Assembly: GCF_017115025.1 (NCBI RefSeq)
Contig: NZ_JABXKM010000329.1
Coordinates: forward strand, 1 to 64,000
Length of the DNA: 64,000 nt
Origin: Nostoc sp. NOS(2021)
GTDB lineage: Bacteria; Cyanobacteriota; Cyanobacteriia; Cyanobacteriales; Nostocaceae
Direction: 5' to 3'
Shown piece after piece: positions 54,411-63,814 of the stretch. Within the stretch, counting starts at the first letter, position 1; every line of letters begins with the position of its first letter. Made by a program: the position numbers and the translations under genes. The notes under the pieces are model-generated. The model was not told the origin of the DNA, searched no databases, and worked only from the letters and a program-made list of their open reading frames with translations.

Positions 54411-55292
54411 GTGTTATTTCAAGGTTTTCTCAACTTAAACAAACCATTTGACTGGACTTCCCACGACTGCGTAGCACGGGTGCGAAAATTGTTGCGCCTC
54501 AAACGTGTGGGACACGCAGGAACCTTAGATCCAGCAGCTACAGGGGTGTTACCGATCGCACTTGGTAAAGCCACAAGATTATTGCAGTATCTACCAGAAA
54601 ACAAAGCTTACAAAGCCACCATTCGGCTGGGTGTGCGTACTACAACCGATGATTTACAAGGTGAAATCATCACTTCTCAACCTTGTGCTGGATTGAATTT
54701 GGCAGAAGTGAAAACTGCATTAGCACAATTTGAAGGCAAGATTGAGCAAATACCACCTAGTTACAGTGCAATCCAAGTGAATGGTAAGCGTCTCTATGAC
54801 TTAGCACGCCAAGGGAAAACGGTGGAAGTTCCAGTGCGAACAGTGGAAGTTTTTCAGATAGATATTTTGGACTGGAGAGAAGGAGATTTTCCCGAATTGG
54901 ATGTTGCGATCGCCTGTGGTTCTGGTACATATATTAGAGCGATCGCTCGTGACTTAGGTGCAATCTTAGAAACTGGTGGCACTCTTGCGGCTTTGATTCG
55001 CACCCAAAGCAGTGGTTTCGATTTAACAGATAGTCTCACTTTGACAGACTTAGAAACTAAACTCCAAGCCGAGACATTTCAACCTTTTGTATCTGATGCC
55101 GCTTTACAACATTTGTCGTCTGTTACTTTACCAGCAACATCTGCTCAAAAATGGTGTCAAGGTCAGCGAATTTCTCTAACTTTCGATGTTTCTGAAATAG
55201 TGCGAGTTTATGATCAAGAGACTCGCTTTTTAGGTATTGGGCAATTACAAGACGAAGTGTTGATTCCCCAAATGGTTTATGAACCAATTTAG
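54411..55292 (+). CDS. truB: tRNA pseudouridine(55) synthase
   Basis: Makes pseudouridine 55 in the tRNA T-loop. 293 residues. Asp40 in [15 protein letters not shown] is the catalytic residue; [34 protein letters not shown] and [16 protein letters not shown] are also family blocks, and a PUA-like C-terminal domain follows. The start is GTG 54411; no ATG lies nearby in frame. It is transcribed alone. Confidence 0.97.
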   Translation: MLFQGFLNLNKPFDWTSHDCVARVRKLLRLKRVGHAGTLDPAATGVLPIALGKATRLLQYLPENKAYKATIRLGVRTTTDDLQGEIITSQPCAGLNLAEVKTALAQFEGKIEQIPPSYSAIQVNGKRLYDLARQGKTVEVPVRTVEVFQIDILDWREGDFPELDVAIACGSGTYIRAIARDLGAILETGGTLAALIRTQSSGFDLTDSLTLTDLETKLQAETFQPFVSDAALQHLSSVTLPATSAQKWCQGQRISLTFDVSEIVRVYDQETRFLGIGQLQDEVLIPQMVYEPI

Positions 55293-55344
55293 TTTAACCC
55301 TCAAAGCAGAATTAGCTAGTAGTTATATTGGCTTTACTCACAAA

Positions 55345-55437
55345 TAGGACTTACGCAAACAATAGCCAAAACCCCGATTTTCCAGTAGGGACAATTCATG
55401 AATTGCCCCTACCGCGTGTAGTTTTGCGTAAGTCCTA
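55345..55437. mobile_element. 93-bp MITE-like element with 15-bp perfect inverted ends
   Basis: TAGGACTTACGCAAA (55345-55359) and TTTGCGTAAGTCCTA (55423-55437). The inside has an imperfect palindrome around AATTCATGAATT with GTAGGG/CCCTAC arms. The AGGACTTACGCAA end also occurs at 37707-37720. No coding capacity. Confidence 0.75.
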
Positions 55438-55499
55438 ACAAAGAATCTTTCGCCGTTAGCTGTATGAGACAATTACAGGAATAAGATGATCGAACTACT

Positions 55500-55892
55500 A
55501 TGACAGAAAGGTTAGACCGGATTGAAGCAATCTTAGAGCGGACAGCACAAAGGGCTGAAGCGAATACGGTAGCTATAGAAGCGAACGCGGTAGCTATAGA
55601 AGCGAACGCAGCAGCTAGAGAAGCTGATAGAGTCGCTAACGCAGCCACCATAGAAGCGAACGCAGCAGCTAGAGAAGCTGATAGAGTCGCGATGGCTGAA
55701 CTACGCTCAACCGTAAATTCCTTGGTGCAGGTAGTTGAGATACATCAGCTAAACCATGAAGCAACTCAGCGTAACTTTGAAGGGATTGTAACCGAACTCA
55801 GAGAAATTAGAACTGAAATTAGAGGATTGAGAACTGAAAGCCAACGCATTTTAGAACATTTGTTCGGCAGACAGGAGAACGGCGAGTCATGA
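55500..55892 (+). CDS. coiled-coil protein with alanine-rich repeats
   Basis: 130 residues. Residues 1-75 are a repeat of AIEANA-type heptads: VAIEANAVAIEANAAAREAD, then ATIEANAAAREADRVA, coded by near-identical DNA repeats of 21 and 66 bp. The rest is a helical coil (LRSTVNSLVQVVEIHQLNH to ESQRILEHLFG). No signal peptide or span. Similar short coiled-coil proteins are common in Nostoc; they may bridge or oligomerise partners. The stop overlaps the hydrolase start by 4 bases, which suggests a link between the two. Confidence 0.8.
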   Translation: MTERLDRIEAILERTAQRAEANTVAIEANAVAIEANAAAREADRVANAATIEANAAAREADRVAMAELRSTVNSLVQVVEIHQLNHEATQRNFEGIVTELREIRTEIRGLRTESQRILEHLFGRQENGES

Positions 55893-56740
55893 GCGATCGC
55901 CATAGTCATACTACTGCTACACCTCTAAATGTCTACATCCAAGGTCAAGGATTTCCCATTCTGGGCTTACATGGTCATCCTGGTACTGGTCGTAGTCTTT
56001 CTGTCTTTACCAATCATTTATCAAAACGCTACAAAACTTTTGCCCCTGATTTACGTGGATACGGCAAAAGTCGCTGCAATAATAATTTTGCTATGAATGA
56101 CCATTTGACTGATTTAGAAGCGCTGCTAGACCGCTTTCAGATTGAAAAGTGCCTAGTATTGGGATGGTCACTTGGGGGCATTCTGGCAATGGAATTGGCA
56201 TTACGTTTGCCAGAGCGCATTACAGGGCTGATTTTGGTGGCGACAGCCGCAAAACCCCGTGGCAGTCATCCTCCTATCACTTGGCAGGATAATTTATATA
56301 CTGGCGTTGCTGGCCTACTAAACTATATAAAACCGAGTTGGCAATGGAATATTGAAACTTTTGGCAAGCGATCGCTTTTCCGCTACCTAATCCAACAACA
56401 TACATCTACCACTTACAACTATATCGCCACCGAAGCAGTACCAGCTTATTTGCAAACCTCTCCTGCTGCTACTCGCGCCCTCTATAGTGCAATTCAATCG
56501 GGATACAACAGACTTGTAGATTTGCAACAAATACAATGTCCTAGTTTAGTACTTGCTGGTGAACAAGACCGCCACATCACATCTGATTCTAGCTTAGAAA
56601 CTGCTCGACACCTCCAAAATTCTCAGTGGCAGTGTTATCCCAACACCGCCCATCTTTTCCCGTGGGAAGTTCCCCAGTTGGTGCTGAATGATATTGACCA
56701 TTGGCTGGAAGAACATCCGCAGGTAATTGGTAGTCAATAG
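55889..56740 (+). CDS. alpha/beta hydrolase
   Basis: 283 residues. Oxyanion LHGHPGTGRS (27-36), nucleophile Ser94 in LGWSLGGILA, acid Asp in LAGEQDRHIT and His in PNTAHLFPWE near the end. The lid between 130 and 210 is variable. The substrate is not known; relatives include haloperoxidase-like and esterase enzymes. ATG 55889 overlaps the previous gene by 4 bases (ATGA), so it is probably translated from the same mRNA. Confidence 0.88.
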   Translation: MSDRHSHTTATPLNVYIQGQGFPILGLHGHPGTGRSLSVFTNHLSKRYKTFAPDLRGYGKSRCNNNFAMNDHLTDLEALLDRFQIEKCLVLGWSLGGILAMELALRLPERITGLILVATAAKPRGSHPPITWQDNLYTGVAGLLNYIKPSWQWNIETFGKRSLFRYLIQQHTSTTYNYIATEAVPAYLQTSPAATRALYSAIQSGYNRLVDLQQIQCPSLVLAGEQDRHITSDSSLETARHLQNSQWQCYPNTAHLFPWEVPQLVLNDIDHWLEEHPQVIGSQ

Positions 56741-56911
56741 TCCAAGGAATTTTGACTCTTGAACAAATAATTCGTAATTAGAACTCGAAATTACGTTAGC
56801 GTAGCGGTAGCTAGTCCGCGTACTCCTGCCCAGAAGCAAGCTAGCAAGAGCGTCTGGTAGAGAGCGTCATGACGAATTACGAATTACGAATTATCTTGAC
56901 TCTGGCCTAAC

Positions 56912-57214
56912 TTAAATTTGACCGCCAAAGATAGGCTGTACTTTGCGGTCAAATCTTTCCCCCAAGTCTTCAGCGATTGTTAAGGTATTAGGTTTGCAGC
57001 GCTTGATATGCACAGCAATTCCCGTAGCTCCTTCAACTTCCAAATCTTCTATATATCCAATGCTTGACAATCTGGCATCAGAAGAACTCAGAAATGGCCC
57101 GAAGTAGTACGTGCATCGGGGATTCTGCGTCACAATCTCTACCCACCAAGCCAAGCCGATGTAGTCGAATGTGTTAATCAACACTTCCTTGAGGTTATGC
57201 CAAATGGTTTTCAT
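56912..57214 (-). CDS. DUF1816 protein
   Basis: 100 residues. The block KEVLINTFDYIGLAWWVEI followed by TYYFGPFLSSSDARLSSIGY and IAVHIKRCKPNTLTI is typical of DUF1816, a cyanobacterial family related in part to phycobilisome linker CpcD-like folds. No catalytic function known. ATG 57214. It is convergent with repeats at 56760-56900 and lies just before rlmB on the same strand. Confidence 0.85.
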   Translation of the reverse strand: MKTIWHNLKEVLINTFDYIGLAWWVEIVTQNPRCTYYFGPFLSSSDARLSSIGYIEDLEVEGATGIAVHIKRCKPNTLTIAEDLGERFDRKVQPIFGGQI

Positions 57215-57301
57215 GGTTTTCGCCGATTTATAAACGTGCTACAGGGTGTTAAACGATATTGTGCTTTATTATCTTTTACATTTCTTTATACTCTGTTACT
57301 G

Positions 57302-58378
57302 TTATTTTTTCAAAGAAAATTTTTGTAATTTATCCAAGTGCAGCGTATTTAGCGATCGCTGGCGATAAATTTCATAAAGCGCCATACCCGCTGCTACCGA
57401 GGCATTCAGGCTGGGAGTCTTACCTTGTAGAGGAATCGATACTAAAAAATCACAGGAGCGTTGAGTTAACATACCCAGACCTTCACCTTCTGAGCCGATT
57501 ACCAAAACGATTGGGCCAGTGAAATTGATTGTATGCACGGGTTCGCTCCCACTTGCAGCAGCGCCGTAAATCCAAAAGCCAGCTTCTTTCAATTCTTCTA
57601 AAGCGCGGCCAAGGTTGACAACTCTAGCTACAGCAAAATTTTCTAAAGCGCCTGCTGCCACTTTCATCACAGTGGAAGTGATCCCAGATGCCCTTCTTTG
57701 GGGAATCACCAATCCTTGAGCGCCTATTGCTTCGGCGGTGCGAATAATTGCTCCCAAGTTGTGGGGATCAGTAATTCCGTCAGCCACGACAATTACGGCA
57801 TCGGTTACAGATTTGGACTGTTCAATTAAATCCGGCAATTCGATGTAGGCGTAGGGAGCAATTTGCGCTGCCACACCTTGGTGATTGGCTCCATTGGTGA
57901 GATAGTCTAAGCGCTTGGGTTCAACCTCATCAATAACCGTGCCATTTTCTTTCGCTTGTAGGAGAAAATGGTGAAAGCTGGGATCGTAGCGCAGACGGGT
58001 CGTAATCCAGAGACGGTTGAGATTGCGCTGATTTTGCAATGCACTCAATACTGGATGACGACCGTAGATGAGATCGCTATCTTCTGTCGATTCTGTAGAT
58101 GCAGACGGCTGGGATAAGTTGCTATATCGTTGTCGGGAGTTGCCAGAAATGGGGTTGCTATCTATTTTTCTGGGATTGCGAGTCGGATTAGCAACAGAAA
58201 TGGGGTTGCTATCTATTTTCCTGGGATTGCGAGTCGGATTAGCAACAGAGATGGGGTTGCTATCTATTTTTCTGGGATTGCGAACAGGATTAGTAACAAC
58301 ACGCTTACCTTGAATTTTTACGGGTTGTCCACGATTGGGTTCGCTAGAAGTCTTGACTTTTCTCGGTTTATTCTGCAT
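57302..58378 (-). CDS. rlmB: 23S rRNA 2'-O-methyltransferase, TrmH/SpoU family (RlmB-like)
   Basis: 358 residues. The C-terminal 250 residues are the SpoU fold: substrate part [11 protein letters not shown], motif 1 [15 protein letters not shown], motif 2 VIGSEGEGL and motif 3 [17 protein letters not shown], which form the knot that binds S-adenosylmethionine. It should methylate a ribose in 23S rRNA. The first 100 residues are a basic, low-complexity leader with three copies of a 17-residue unit ([17 protein letters not shown] at 47-63), coded by a 51-bp tandem repeat. ATG 58378. mrnC lies upstream, 92 bp away. Confidence 0.9.
   Translation of the reverse strand: MQNKPRKVKTSSEPNRGQPVKIQGKRVVTNPVRNPRKIDSNPISVANPTRNPRKIDSNPISVANPTRNPRKIDSNPISGNSRQRYSNLSQPSASTESTEDSDLIYGRHPVLSALQNQRNLNRLWITTRLRYDPSFHHFLLQAKENGTVIDEVEPKRLDYLTNGANHQGVAAQIAPYAYIELPDLIEQSKSVTDAVIVVADGITDPHNLGAIIRTAEAIGAQGLVIPQRRASGITSTVMKVAAGALENFAVARVVNLGRALEELKEAGFWIYGAAASGSEPVHTINFTGPIVLVIGSEGEGLGMLTQRSCDFLVSIPLQGKTPSLNASVAAGMALYEIYRQRSLNTLHLDKLQKFSLKK
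58139..58291. repeat. 51-bp tandem repeat inside rlmB
   Basis: Three in-frame copies of a 51-bp unit encoding the 17-residue [17 protein letters not shown], with few differences between copies. Confidence 0.85.
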
Positions 58379-58470
58379 TTGAGTTATGGATATAGCGTCT
58401 GGTTGATTATCCCGATTACCTCAATTTATTGAGCCTAATCTACTGTTGTGGCCATTGTGAAATTGAGTTC

Positions 58471-58989
58471 TCACTCTTTTTCTATATGAAGTATTTGCAA
58501 CAGTTCGGTTAGACGCTGGTAATCGGTAAGATATAAGTAGCCAATTAAGGTTTCTAGACTAGTTGCCTGTTGATAAATTTCGGGATTAAGTCGTTTAGGG
58601 CGTCCTGTCGCGGCGTTTCTACCCCGTCGGACAATTTCTAATTCGGTGTCCCTGAGATGAGGAATCAGCGATCGCAAATGTAGCGCTTGGGTTTCCGCTC
58701 TTACCTGCTCCACTACCAGACGATGGTAAATTCCTGACCGCTGTAATGGCAGCAGATAGAAAATTCTAACATACAACTCATAAATTGCATCCCCCAAATA
58801 TGCTAAAGCACTAGGAGAAATTTGTTGCACTTGTGAGAGGGAAATCTGTTGGAATGGCGCTGTGGTTGCCAAGAGTGCTTGAGTCCAAGATAAACTCTGT
58901 TTGGGAGTTTCATCTTGTCCATCAAATAGCTCTTCCTCCTGTGACTTCACAAATAAATCATTCCTTGACGGGCTACATTTGGCAGGCAT
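58471..58989 (-). CDS. mrnC: Mini-ribonuclease III
   Basis: 172 residues from ATG 58989 (a TTG three codons upstream is less likely). The RNase III catalytic domain without the dsRNA-binding part: ALAYLGDAIYELYVRIFYL has the acidic signature, and LEIVRRGRNAATGRPKRLNP and ATSLETLIGYLYL give the second acidic cluster. Mini-III matures 23S rRNA in Bacillus; cyanobacteria share this. It stands upstream of rlmB on the same strand, a sensible rRNA-processing pair. The first 45 residues are variable. Confidence 0.9.
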   Translation of the reverse strand: MPAKCSPSRNDLFVKSQEEELFDGQDETPKQSLSWTQALLATTAPFQQISLSQVQQISPSALAYLGDAIYELYVRIFYLLPLQRSGIYHRLVVEQVRAETQALHLRSLIPHLRDTELEIVRRGRNAATGRPKRLNPEIYQQATSLETLIGYLYLTDYQRLTELLQILHIEKE

Positions 58990-59529
58990 TCTTCGCAAAG
59001 AGTGATTTTTCTGAAGTATGCCATGATAGTATACTTAGCATAATCAACACTATCAAAATTACTTCCTAATTTCATCTTTTTGATTGAGAGTTGGCATTTT
59101 AAATCACCCTGATGTCAACGCCTATAAACCAAATTTCGCCTACTTCTTGTGGTCTGTGCCTAAGATAGTGTAAAATTTTGACATCAAACTCACCCTGTTA
59201 CTTGATCCCATTGCCATGCTTACTTAGTAAGCGACAATTTTTAACTATACAGTATTAAGTCAAGTTAACCTATAGATAAATCTGCTGGCTTTGTATTTCT
59301 TACAACTTTTTCGGACTTGATTGTTTATCCGAATATTGTAGCCAACAATTACATACCCCAGAACGGAGTGTCTATATCTTTGTTATTGCTCAACTTTAAA
59401 CATAATAGCTCAACTGGCTTTGTTCCTCTCCCACAAAGAGAGAGGTTTTCTGCCAGAAGTTTTAAAAATTAAGCTATCCGATGTTGAATCTGGATAGCTG
59501 AATTTATCTCTCGGTTCAAGCAATCAAGA
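58990..59529. other. 540-bp spacer between mrnC and the STAS gene
   Basis: AT-rich, with the mrnC promoter on its left side. It holds the STAS terminator at 59464-59499 and a CCTCTC/GAGAGG hairpin at about 59426-59448. No gene seen. Confidence 0.5.
59464..59499 (-). terminator. terminator of the STAS gene
   Basis: Read on the minus strand: AGCTATCC, 12-nt loop, GGATAGCT, then TAATTTTT. It is 31 bp beyond the STAS stop. Confidence 0.8.
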
Positions 59530-59892
59530 CTACTTGATGTTTTCTAGAGCGTCTTCAACTGATTTTTGCAGAGAGAGAAACTTCTCTAGGCGAACAAGCT
59601 TGACCGTTTGAGTGACGCGGGCATTCGTGACAATTTGCAAAGTGCCCTCAGCAGTTTGAGCCTGCTTGGCTAGCTGCACCAGAGCACCCAAGCCAGAGCT
59701 ATCAATAAAGTCGATTTGTGAGAGATCCAAAATAATGTGCTTAGGGCCCTCGTCAATCTTGCTGCCAAGCACCTTGCGAAATGTCGGCTCAGAAAAGGCA
59801 TCTAACAAACCTGTGAGGCGGAATAGCTGACAGTTATCCCGGACTTCACGAGTGCCCCTCAGGCTAACGGTTAGATTCAGTGGATCAGCAAT
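59530..59892 (-). CDS. STAS-domain anti-sigma factor antagonist, probable ATT start
   Basis: 120 residues if translation starts at ATT 59892, 5 bases after GGAGG. The sequence then begins ADPLNLTVSLRGTREVRD and goes on to QLFRLTGLLDAFSEPTF, so the full STAS first strand is included. The nearest standard start, TTG 59808, would cut off the conserved first 28 residues. LDLSQIDFIDSSGLGALVQL carries the phosphorylatable Ser of SpoIIAA-like proteins. It should act in a partner-switching cascade that controls a sigma factor or another regulator. No kinase or phosphatase gene is adjacent. Strong terminator after it. Confidence 0.88.
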   Translation of the reverse strand: MADPLNLTVSLRGTREVRDNCQLFRLTGLLDAFSEPTFRKVLGSKIDEGPKHIILDLSQIDFIDSSGLGALVQLAKQAQTAEGTLQIVTNARVTQTVKLVRLEKFLSLQKSVEDALENIK

Positions 59893-60294
59893 AATTCCCT
59901 CCTCATGAGTTAAAGTGAACGCTCAAGTATAGATGGTTTTTGAGCAAGTTGTCTACAATCTGCTGGAATTGGGCATTGGGCATTGGGCATTGGGTATGGT
60001 TATTCTCCTTGTCCCCTTGTCTTTCTTGTCCCCCATTTGCATTTTGCTATTTTTATTTAATCCCAGATGCGACAACTTGACTCTCGCTTTGCTCCAATTC
60101 CAAATTAAAAATGCATAGTTCAAAAATAAATCTTTCATTTTGAATTCTGTTAGCGCAGCGTAAAGCCTTCTCTACGAGACGCTGCGCGAACGGCATGGCA
60201 ACTCTTAGAGACGCACTCGCGTTCGCTTAGAGCGAGTCCGCGTACTCTGTAAGAGTTGCAAGCTACGCGCAGCGTCTCGTAGAGAGCGTCATTT
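59893..60294. other. spacer with repeats
   Basis: 402 bp between the STAS promoter and the end of carA. It contains GGGCATT repeats at 59970-59994 and the nested palindrome 60169-60285. No gene. Confidence 0.6.
60169..60285. repeat. nested palindromic dispersed element
   Basis: Outer arms TCTCTACGAGACGCTGCGCG (60169-60188) and its exact complement (60266-60285), inner arms GCAACTCTTA (60198-60207) and TAAGAGTTGC (60250-60259). Related CTCTACGAGACGC segments occur at 27132-27185 and 24855-24880. Confidence 0.85.
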
Positions 60295-61461
60295 TTAATT
60301 TTGAATTCCCCGGAGGGCTTGACGTGCGGTTCGCATGGCTTGAACAAATTGCTCAAACAAGTAATCAGCATCGTGGGGACCAGGACTAGCTTCTGGGTGA
60401 TACTGTACGGAGAATACAGGTAGAGATTTGTGACGTATCCCGGCAATGGTGCGATCGTTTAAGTTTAGGTGGCTGATTTCTACAACTGCCGTAGGTAAAG
60501 AATCTGGGTCAATAGCAAAACTATGGTTTTGGCTGGTAATTTCTACCCGTTGTTGTGAGCCAGCAGGCTGATTCAAACCACGATGACCAAATTTGAGTTT
60601 ATAGGTTTCTGCCCCTAGTGCATGACCTAAAATTTGGTGTCCCATACAAATACCAAAGATGGGTTTTTGACTTAACAGGAGCGCTTTGGCAGTTGCAATC
60701 CCTTCGGTGACGGCAGCAGGGTCGCCAGGCCCATTAGAAAGAAACACACCATCTGGATTGTAATTGAGAATTTCTTCTGGTGAGGTATCAGCAGGCACAA
60801 CAATCACCCGACAACCGTAACTTGTGAGGCGACGCAAAATATTGCGTTTTACGCCAAAGTCAAGGGCAACAACGGTAAAGGGTTCCCCAAGATTTTCCGC
60901 AGCCTCAGAGTTGAATTCCCAAGCTGAAATTGTGGCATCTGACCATTCATAAGCCGTTGGGGTAGTCACTTCACCAACCAGATTCAATCCCGCCATATTG
61001 GGAGCCGCTAGTACCTGCTCTAGCAATTCTGCCTCATCAAGAATGGCTGTGGAAATGCCGCCGTTCATGGCTCCGAATATGCGAATTTTGCGGGTGAGGG
61101 CGCGGGTATCGATGCCGTAGATCCCTGGTACTTGGTTTTGTTTAAGGTAGTCAGGCAAGGATTGTGTCGATCGCCAGTTACTTGGTCGGTGACAAATATT
61201 ACGCGCGATCGCACCTCGCACTTGGGGTCGCTCTGATTCCTCATCTTCAGGATTGACGCCAGTATTGCCTAATTCAGGATAGGTAAAAATGACAATCTGA
61301 CCGGAGTAACTTGGGTCGGTCAGTACTTCTTGGTAGCCGGTCATACCAGTGTTAAATACCACTTCTCCGATCGCGGTTCCCGTAGCACCGAAAGACCAAC
61401 CGCGATAAGTGGTTCCATCTGCTAGGACAAGTAAAGCTGGTATTGCGTCAGTCAGGGGCAT
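60295..61461 (-). CDS. carA: carbamoyl-phosphate synthase small subunit
   Basis: Glutaminase subunit that supplies ammonia to CarB for arginine and pyrimidine synthesis. 388 residues, normal length. N-terminal part with [20 protein letters not shown] and [12 protein letters not shown]; class I amidotransferase with Cys272 in [10 protein letters not shown] and the His/Glu pair in [17 protein letters not shown] 61461; its upstream region is a GGGCATT heptamer array. carB is not in this window, as is common in cyanobacteria. Confidence 0.97.
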   Translation of the reverse strand: MPLTDAIPALLVLADGTTYRGWSFGATGTAIGEVVFNTGMTGYQEVLTDPSYSGQIVIFTYPELGNTGVNPEDEESERPQVRGAIARNICHRPSNWRSTQSLPDYLKQNQVPGIYGIDTRALTRKIRIFGAMNGGISTAILDEAELLEQVLAAPNMAGLNLVGEVTTPTAYEWSDATISAWEFNSEAAENLGEPFTVVALDFGVKRNILRRLTSYGCRVIVVPADTSPEEILNYNPDGVFLSNGPGDPAAVTEGIATAKALLLSQKPIFGICMGHQILGHALGAETYKLKFGHRGLNQPAGSQQRVEITSQNHSFAIDPDSLPTAVVEISHLNLNDRTIAGIRHKSLPVFSVQYHPEASPGPHDADYLFEQFVQAMRTARQALRGIQN

Positions 61462-61469
61462 AGTAGATT

Positions 61470-61521
61470 AGGCATTGGGCATTGGGCATTGGGCATTGGG
61501 CATTGGGCATTGGGCATTGGG
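61470..61521. repeat. ATTGGGC heptamer repeat
   Basis: Seven tandem copies of GGCATTG, the complement of the TGCCCAA repeat at 1-54, directly upstream of carA. It continues into AATAGGG-type repeats to about 61560. Confidence 0.9.
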
Positions 61522-61692
61522 AAAACTCTTCCCTATTCCCTATTCCCCATTCCCTAGTCCCCAATACTGCGATTGTTAATTATCTCATAAGTTGAGCAAT
61601 TGGGAGTTTTTAGGATAGTTAATTAAAATTAAAAGGGAATTATAAAAGTAGCGGGAGTGGATTTGGCAAAGCTTGGGCAGTTAAAATTAATT

Positions 61693-62742
61693 ATGCTTCA
61701 GTCCTTTTTATCCCGTACAACCCTAATTTTTATATCAAGCGCTCTAGCGGTTTTGTGTGTTGCCTGTAGTGAAGACAAACGGAACACTGCGACTGGTGGC
61801 AATGAGCAACCCACGCCAATTGGGGATCTGACATCAGTACAGCCTACTGTCGAACCAGTAAAACCAGCAGCTATCCCAGAAGCGCAGCCGCTAGAGCCGT
61901 CTGAAAGTGAACCAAGTCTTTTTGAGATGGGGCGAGACAAAGCTGTTGGCGCTTGGAGTATCAGCCAATCTGCTCAATCTCCAGAGGATTGGAATTTGGT
62001 GGTGAGTCAGTACCAGGATGCGATCGCGCTGATGCGAAAAGTGCGACGACAAAGCCTAGAATTTGCGATCGCTCAAACCAAGATTGCTGAATATCGGCGG
62101 CAAATAAAATATGCCCAACAGCAAGCGAATCCTCGCCCTGTGCGCGTTGCCCAACCTCAGAGGATAGTAGTTCTTGTTCCCCAGAGAGCAACCACACCAA
62201 AGTTCACCTTACGTTCATTACCTCCTGTCGCAACAAAACCGTTATCACTAGAGCCAGGTTTGCCCTCGTCAGCAGTGGTGATTCCAGATGAAGCAGTATT
62301 TACAGCCCCGATTAAAAGGCGGATTGGTGGCACGCCAATTGTCGAAGTCACTTTCAATGGCCAGCAACAATTTGAGATGATTGTGGATACAGGAGCCAGT
62401 GGCACTGTAATCACCCAACAGATGGCCGATGCTTTGGGAATCGTGCCAGTGGGGAAAGCGAAGGCAAACACCGCTAGTTCTAGAGCTGTAGAATTTCCTG
62501 TGGGTTATGTTAATTCGATGGCAGTTGGCGGGGTAATAGTGAATAAAGTAGCAGTAGCGATCGCCGGTGCGGAACTAGAAACTGGACTTCTAGGACATGA
62601 TTTTTTTGGCAACTATGATGTCACCATCAAACGTAATGTGGTAGAATTTCGCCCGCAATTGCGATCGCAAATCAATTCCCCAGAAATTCAATTAACTGCT
62701 CCAACTTTGCCCAAGCCGCGCCACTTTGTAGGATATCCTTAG
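61693..62742 (+). CDS. retropepsin-like aspartic protease, exported
   Basis: 349 residues from ATG 61693; a GTG at 61657 would add 12. An N-terminal hydrophobic segment ends at Cys25 ([11 protein letters not shown]), so it may be a lipoprotein, though the lipobox is not ideal. A helical middle (about 70-145) and a Pro-rich linker precede the protease domain: [19 protein letters not shown], then VDTGASG with Asp232, and [12 protein letters not shown]. One Asp per chain, so it should be a dimer. The last 71 bases overlap the end of trpD, which runs the other way. Confidence 0.88.
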   Translation: MLQSFLSRTTLIFISSALAVLCVACSEDKRNTATGGNEQPTPIGDLTSVQPTVEPVKPAAIPEAQPLEPSESEPSLFEMGRDKAVGAWSISQSAQSPEDWNLVVSQYQDAIALMRKVRRQSLEFAIAQTKIAEYRRQIKYAQQQANPRPVRVAQPQRIVVLVPQRATTPKFTLRSLPPVATKPLSLEPGLPSSAVVIPDEAVFTAPIKRRIGGTPIVEVTFNGQQQFEMIVDTGASGTVITQQMADALGIVPVGKAKANTASSRAVEFPVGYVNSMAVGGVIVNKVAVAIAGAELETGLLGHDFFGNYDVTIKRNVVEFRPQLRSQINSPEIQLTAPTLPKPRHFVGYP

Positions 62743-63739
62743 CGATTTTAATACCCTCGGCGTGATCGAGCAACGAGATTACACCCGCTACTTGCAGCGC
62801 CAACGACGCATTCAACGCTACTGCATCCTGTTGTGCCTGAGTTCCCTTTCCTTGCAGTACCGCCTTCAGAATCTCCGCATTTTCTTGGACATCCCCACCC
62901 CGAAGCATACCTATGGTAGCAGGCGTTAAATCCAAATCTAGGGGATTAATCGTAGTTAACTGCACTTCTCCGTCTGATAACACCGCCAAATCAGTTAAAT
63001 CTCCTAACCCAGCCTCATCAAGTTTTTCTCGCCCGTGCAGCACAATCGCCTTTTCCTTGCCCAAATTCTGTAAAGCTTGGGCAACAGTTGCTAAAAGTTT
63101 GGGAGTAAATAACCCTACCACCTGCCCAGTTGGACGCAAGGGATTTACTAACGGCCCAAGCAAATTAAAAACTGTTCGCACCTTCAAAGTCCGCCGCAAT
63201 TGGGCAACCGCCTTGAGTGCTGGATGCCAACCAGGGGCAAACAAGAAAGTGATCCCCACTTCTTGTAGTGCTGCTTGCACCTTTTCACTAGAGGCACTCA
63301 AGTTTACATCCAAGGCTTCCAATACATCGGCACTTCCCGTAAGACTTGACGCTGAACGATTGCCGTGTTTGGCGACGGGTACGCCATAGGCTGCGGCGAC
63401 AAATGCAACTGCTGTGGAAATATTAAAGGTTGATGATCCATCTCCGCCAGTGCCACAGGTATCTATTACAGTAGTCAGTGCTGACTGGTGAGCGCTGAGT
63501 GGGGAACATTGAGATTGTAATACTTCAGCCATGCCGGTTAACTCGTCGGCAGAAATGCCTTTAAAGTTCAGCGCTATTAAAATTGCTCCCGATAACTCTG
63601 GGGGAACCGCTTCACTGAGCCATCCTTGCATCAATTCAGCAGACTGAGTACGGGACAATGATTGGCCATCTATTAATTGTTGCAGCAGGATATACCAGCT
63701 AACAGAGGATTCTTGAGCAGGGATTGGGGAAGTTATCAT
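62672..63739 (-). CDS. trpD: anthranilate phosphoribosyltransferase
   Basis: Second step of tryptophan synthesis: joins anthranilate and PRPP. 355 residues. The PRPP loop is [11 protein letters not shown] (96-106); [36 protein letters not shown] and [18 protein letters not shown] are typical. The C-terminal half ([28 protein letters not shown]) is complete. ATG 63739. It is a lone trp gene. Its 3' end overlaps the convergent protease gene by 71 bp. Confidence 0.96.
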   Translation of the reverse strand: MITSPIPAQESSVSWYILLQQLIDGQSLSRTQSAELMQGWLSEAVPPELSGAILIALNFKGISADELTGMAEVLQSQCSPLSAHQSALTTVIDTCGTGGDGSSTFNISTAVAFVAAAYGVPVAKHGNRSASSLTGSADVLEALDVNLSASSEKVQAALQEVGITFLFAPGWHPALKAVAQLRRTLKVRTVFNLLGPLVNPLRPTGQVVGLFTPKLLATVAQALQNLGKEKAIVLHGREKLDEAGLGDLTDLAVLSDGEVQLTTINPLDLDLTPATIGMLRGGDVQENAEILKAVLQGKGTQAQQDAVALNASLALQVAGVISLLDHAEGIKIAKDILQSGAAWAKLEQLIEFLGN

Positions 63740-63814
63740 AGCTAAGGTTTGTATGTTGTAGCTATATTGAGAGGCATGAGAGCTATCCTACCGGAAAATT
63801 GGGAGTTATCAAAG

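Noticed and set aside
62913-63389. Plus-strand frame of 158 codons
   Set aside because: Antisense to trpD.
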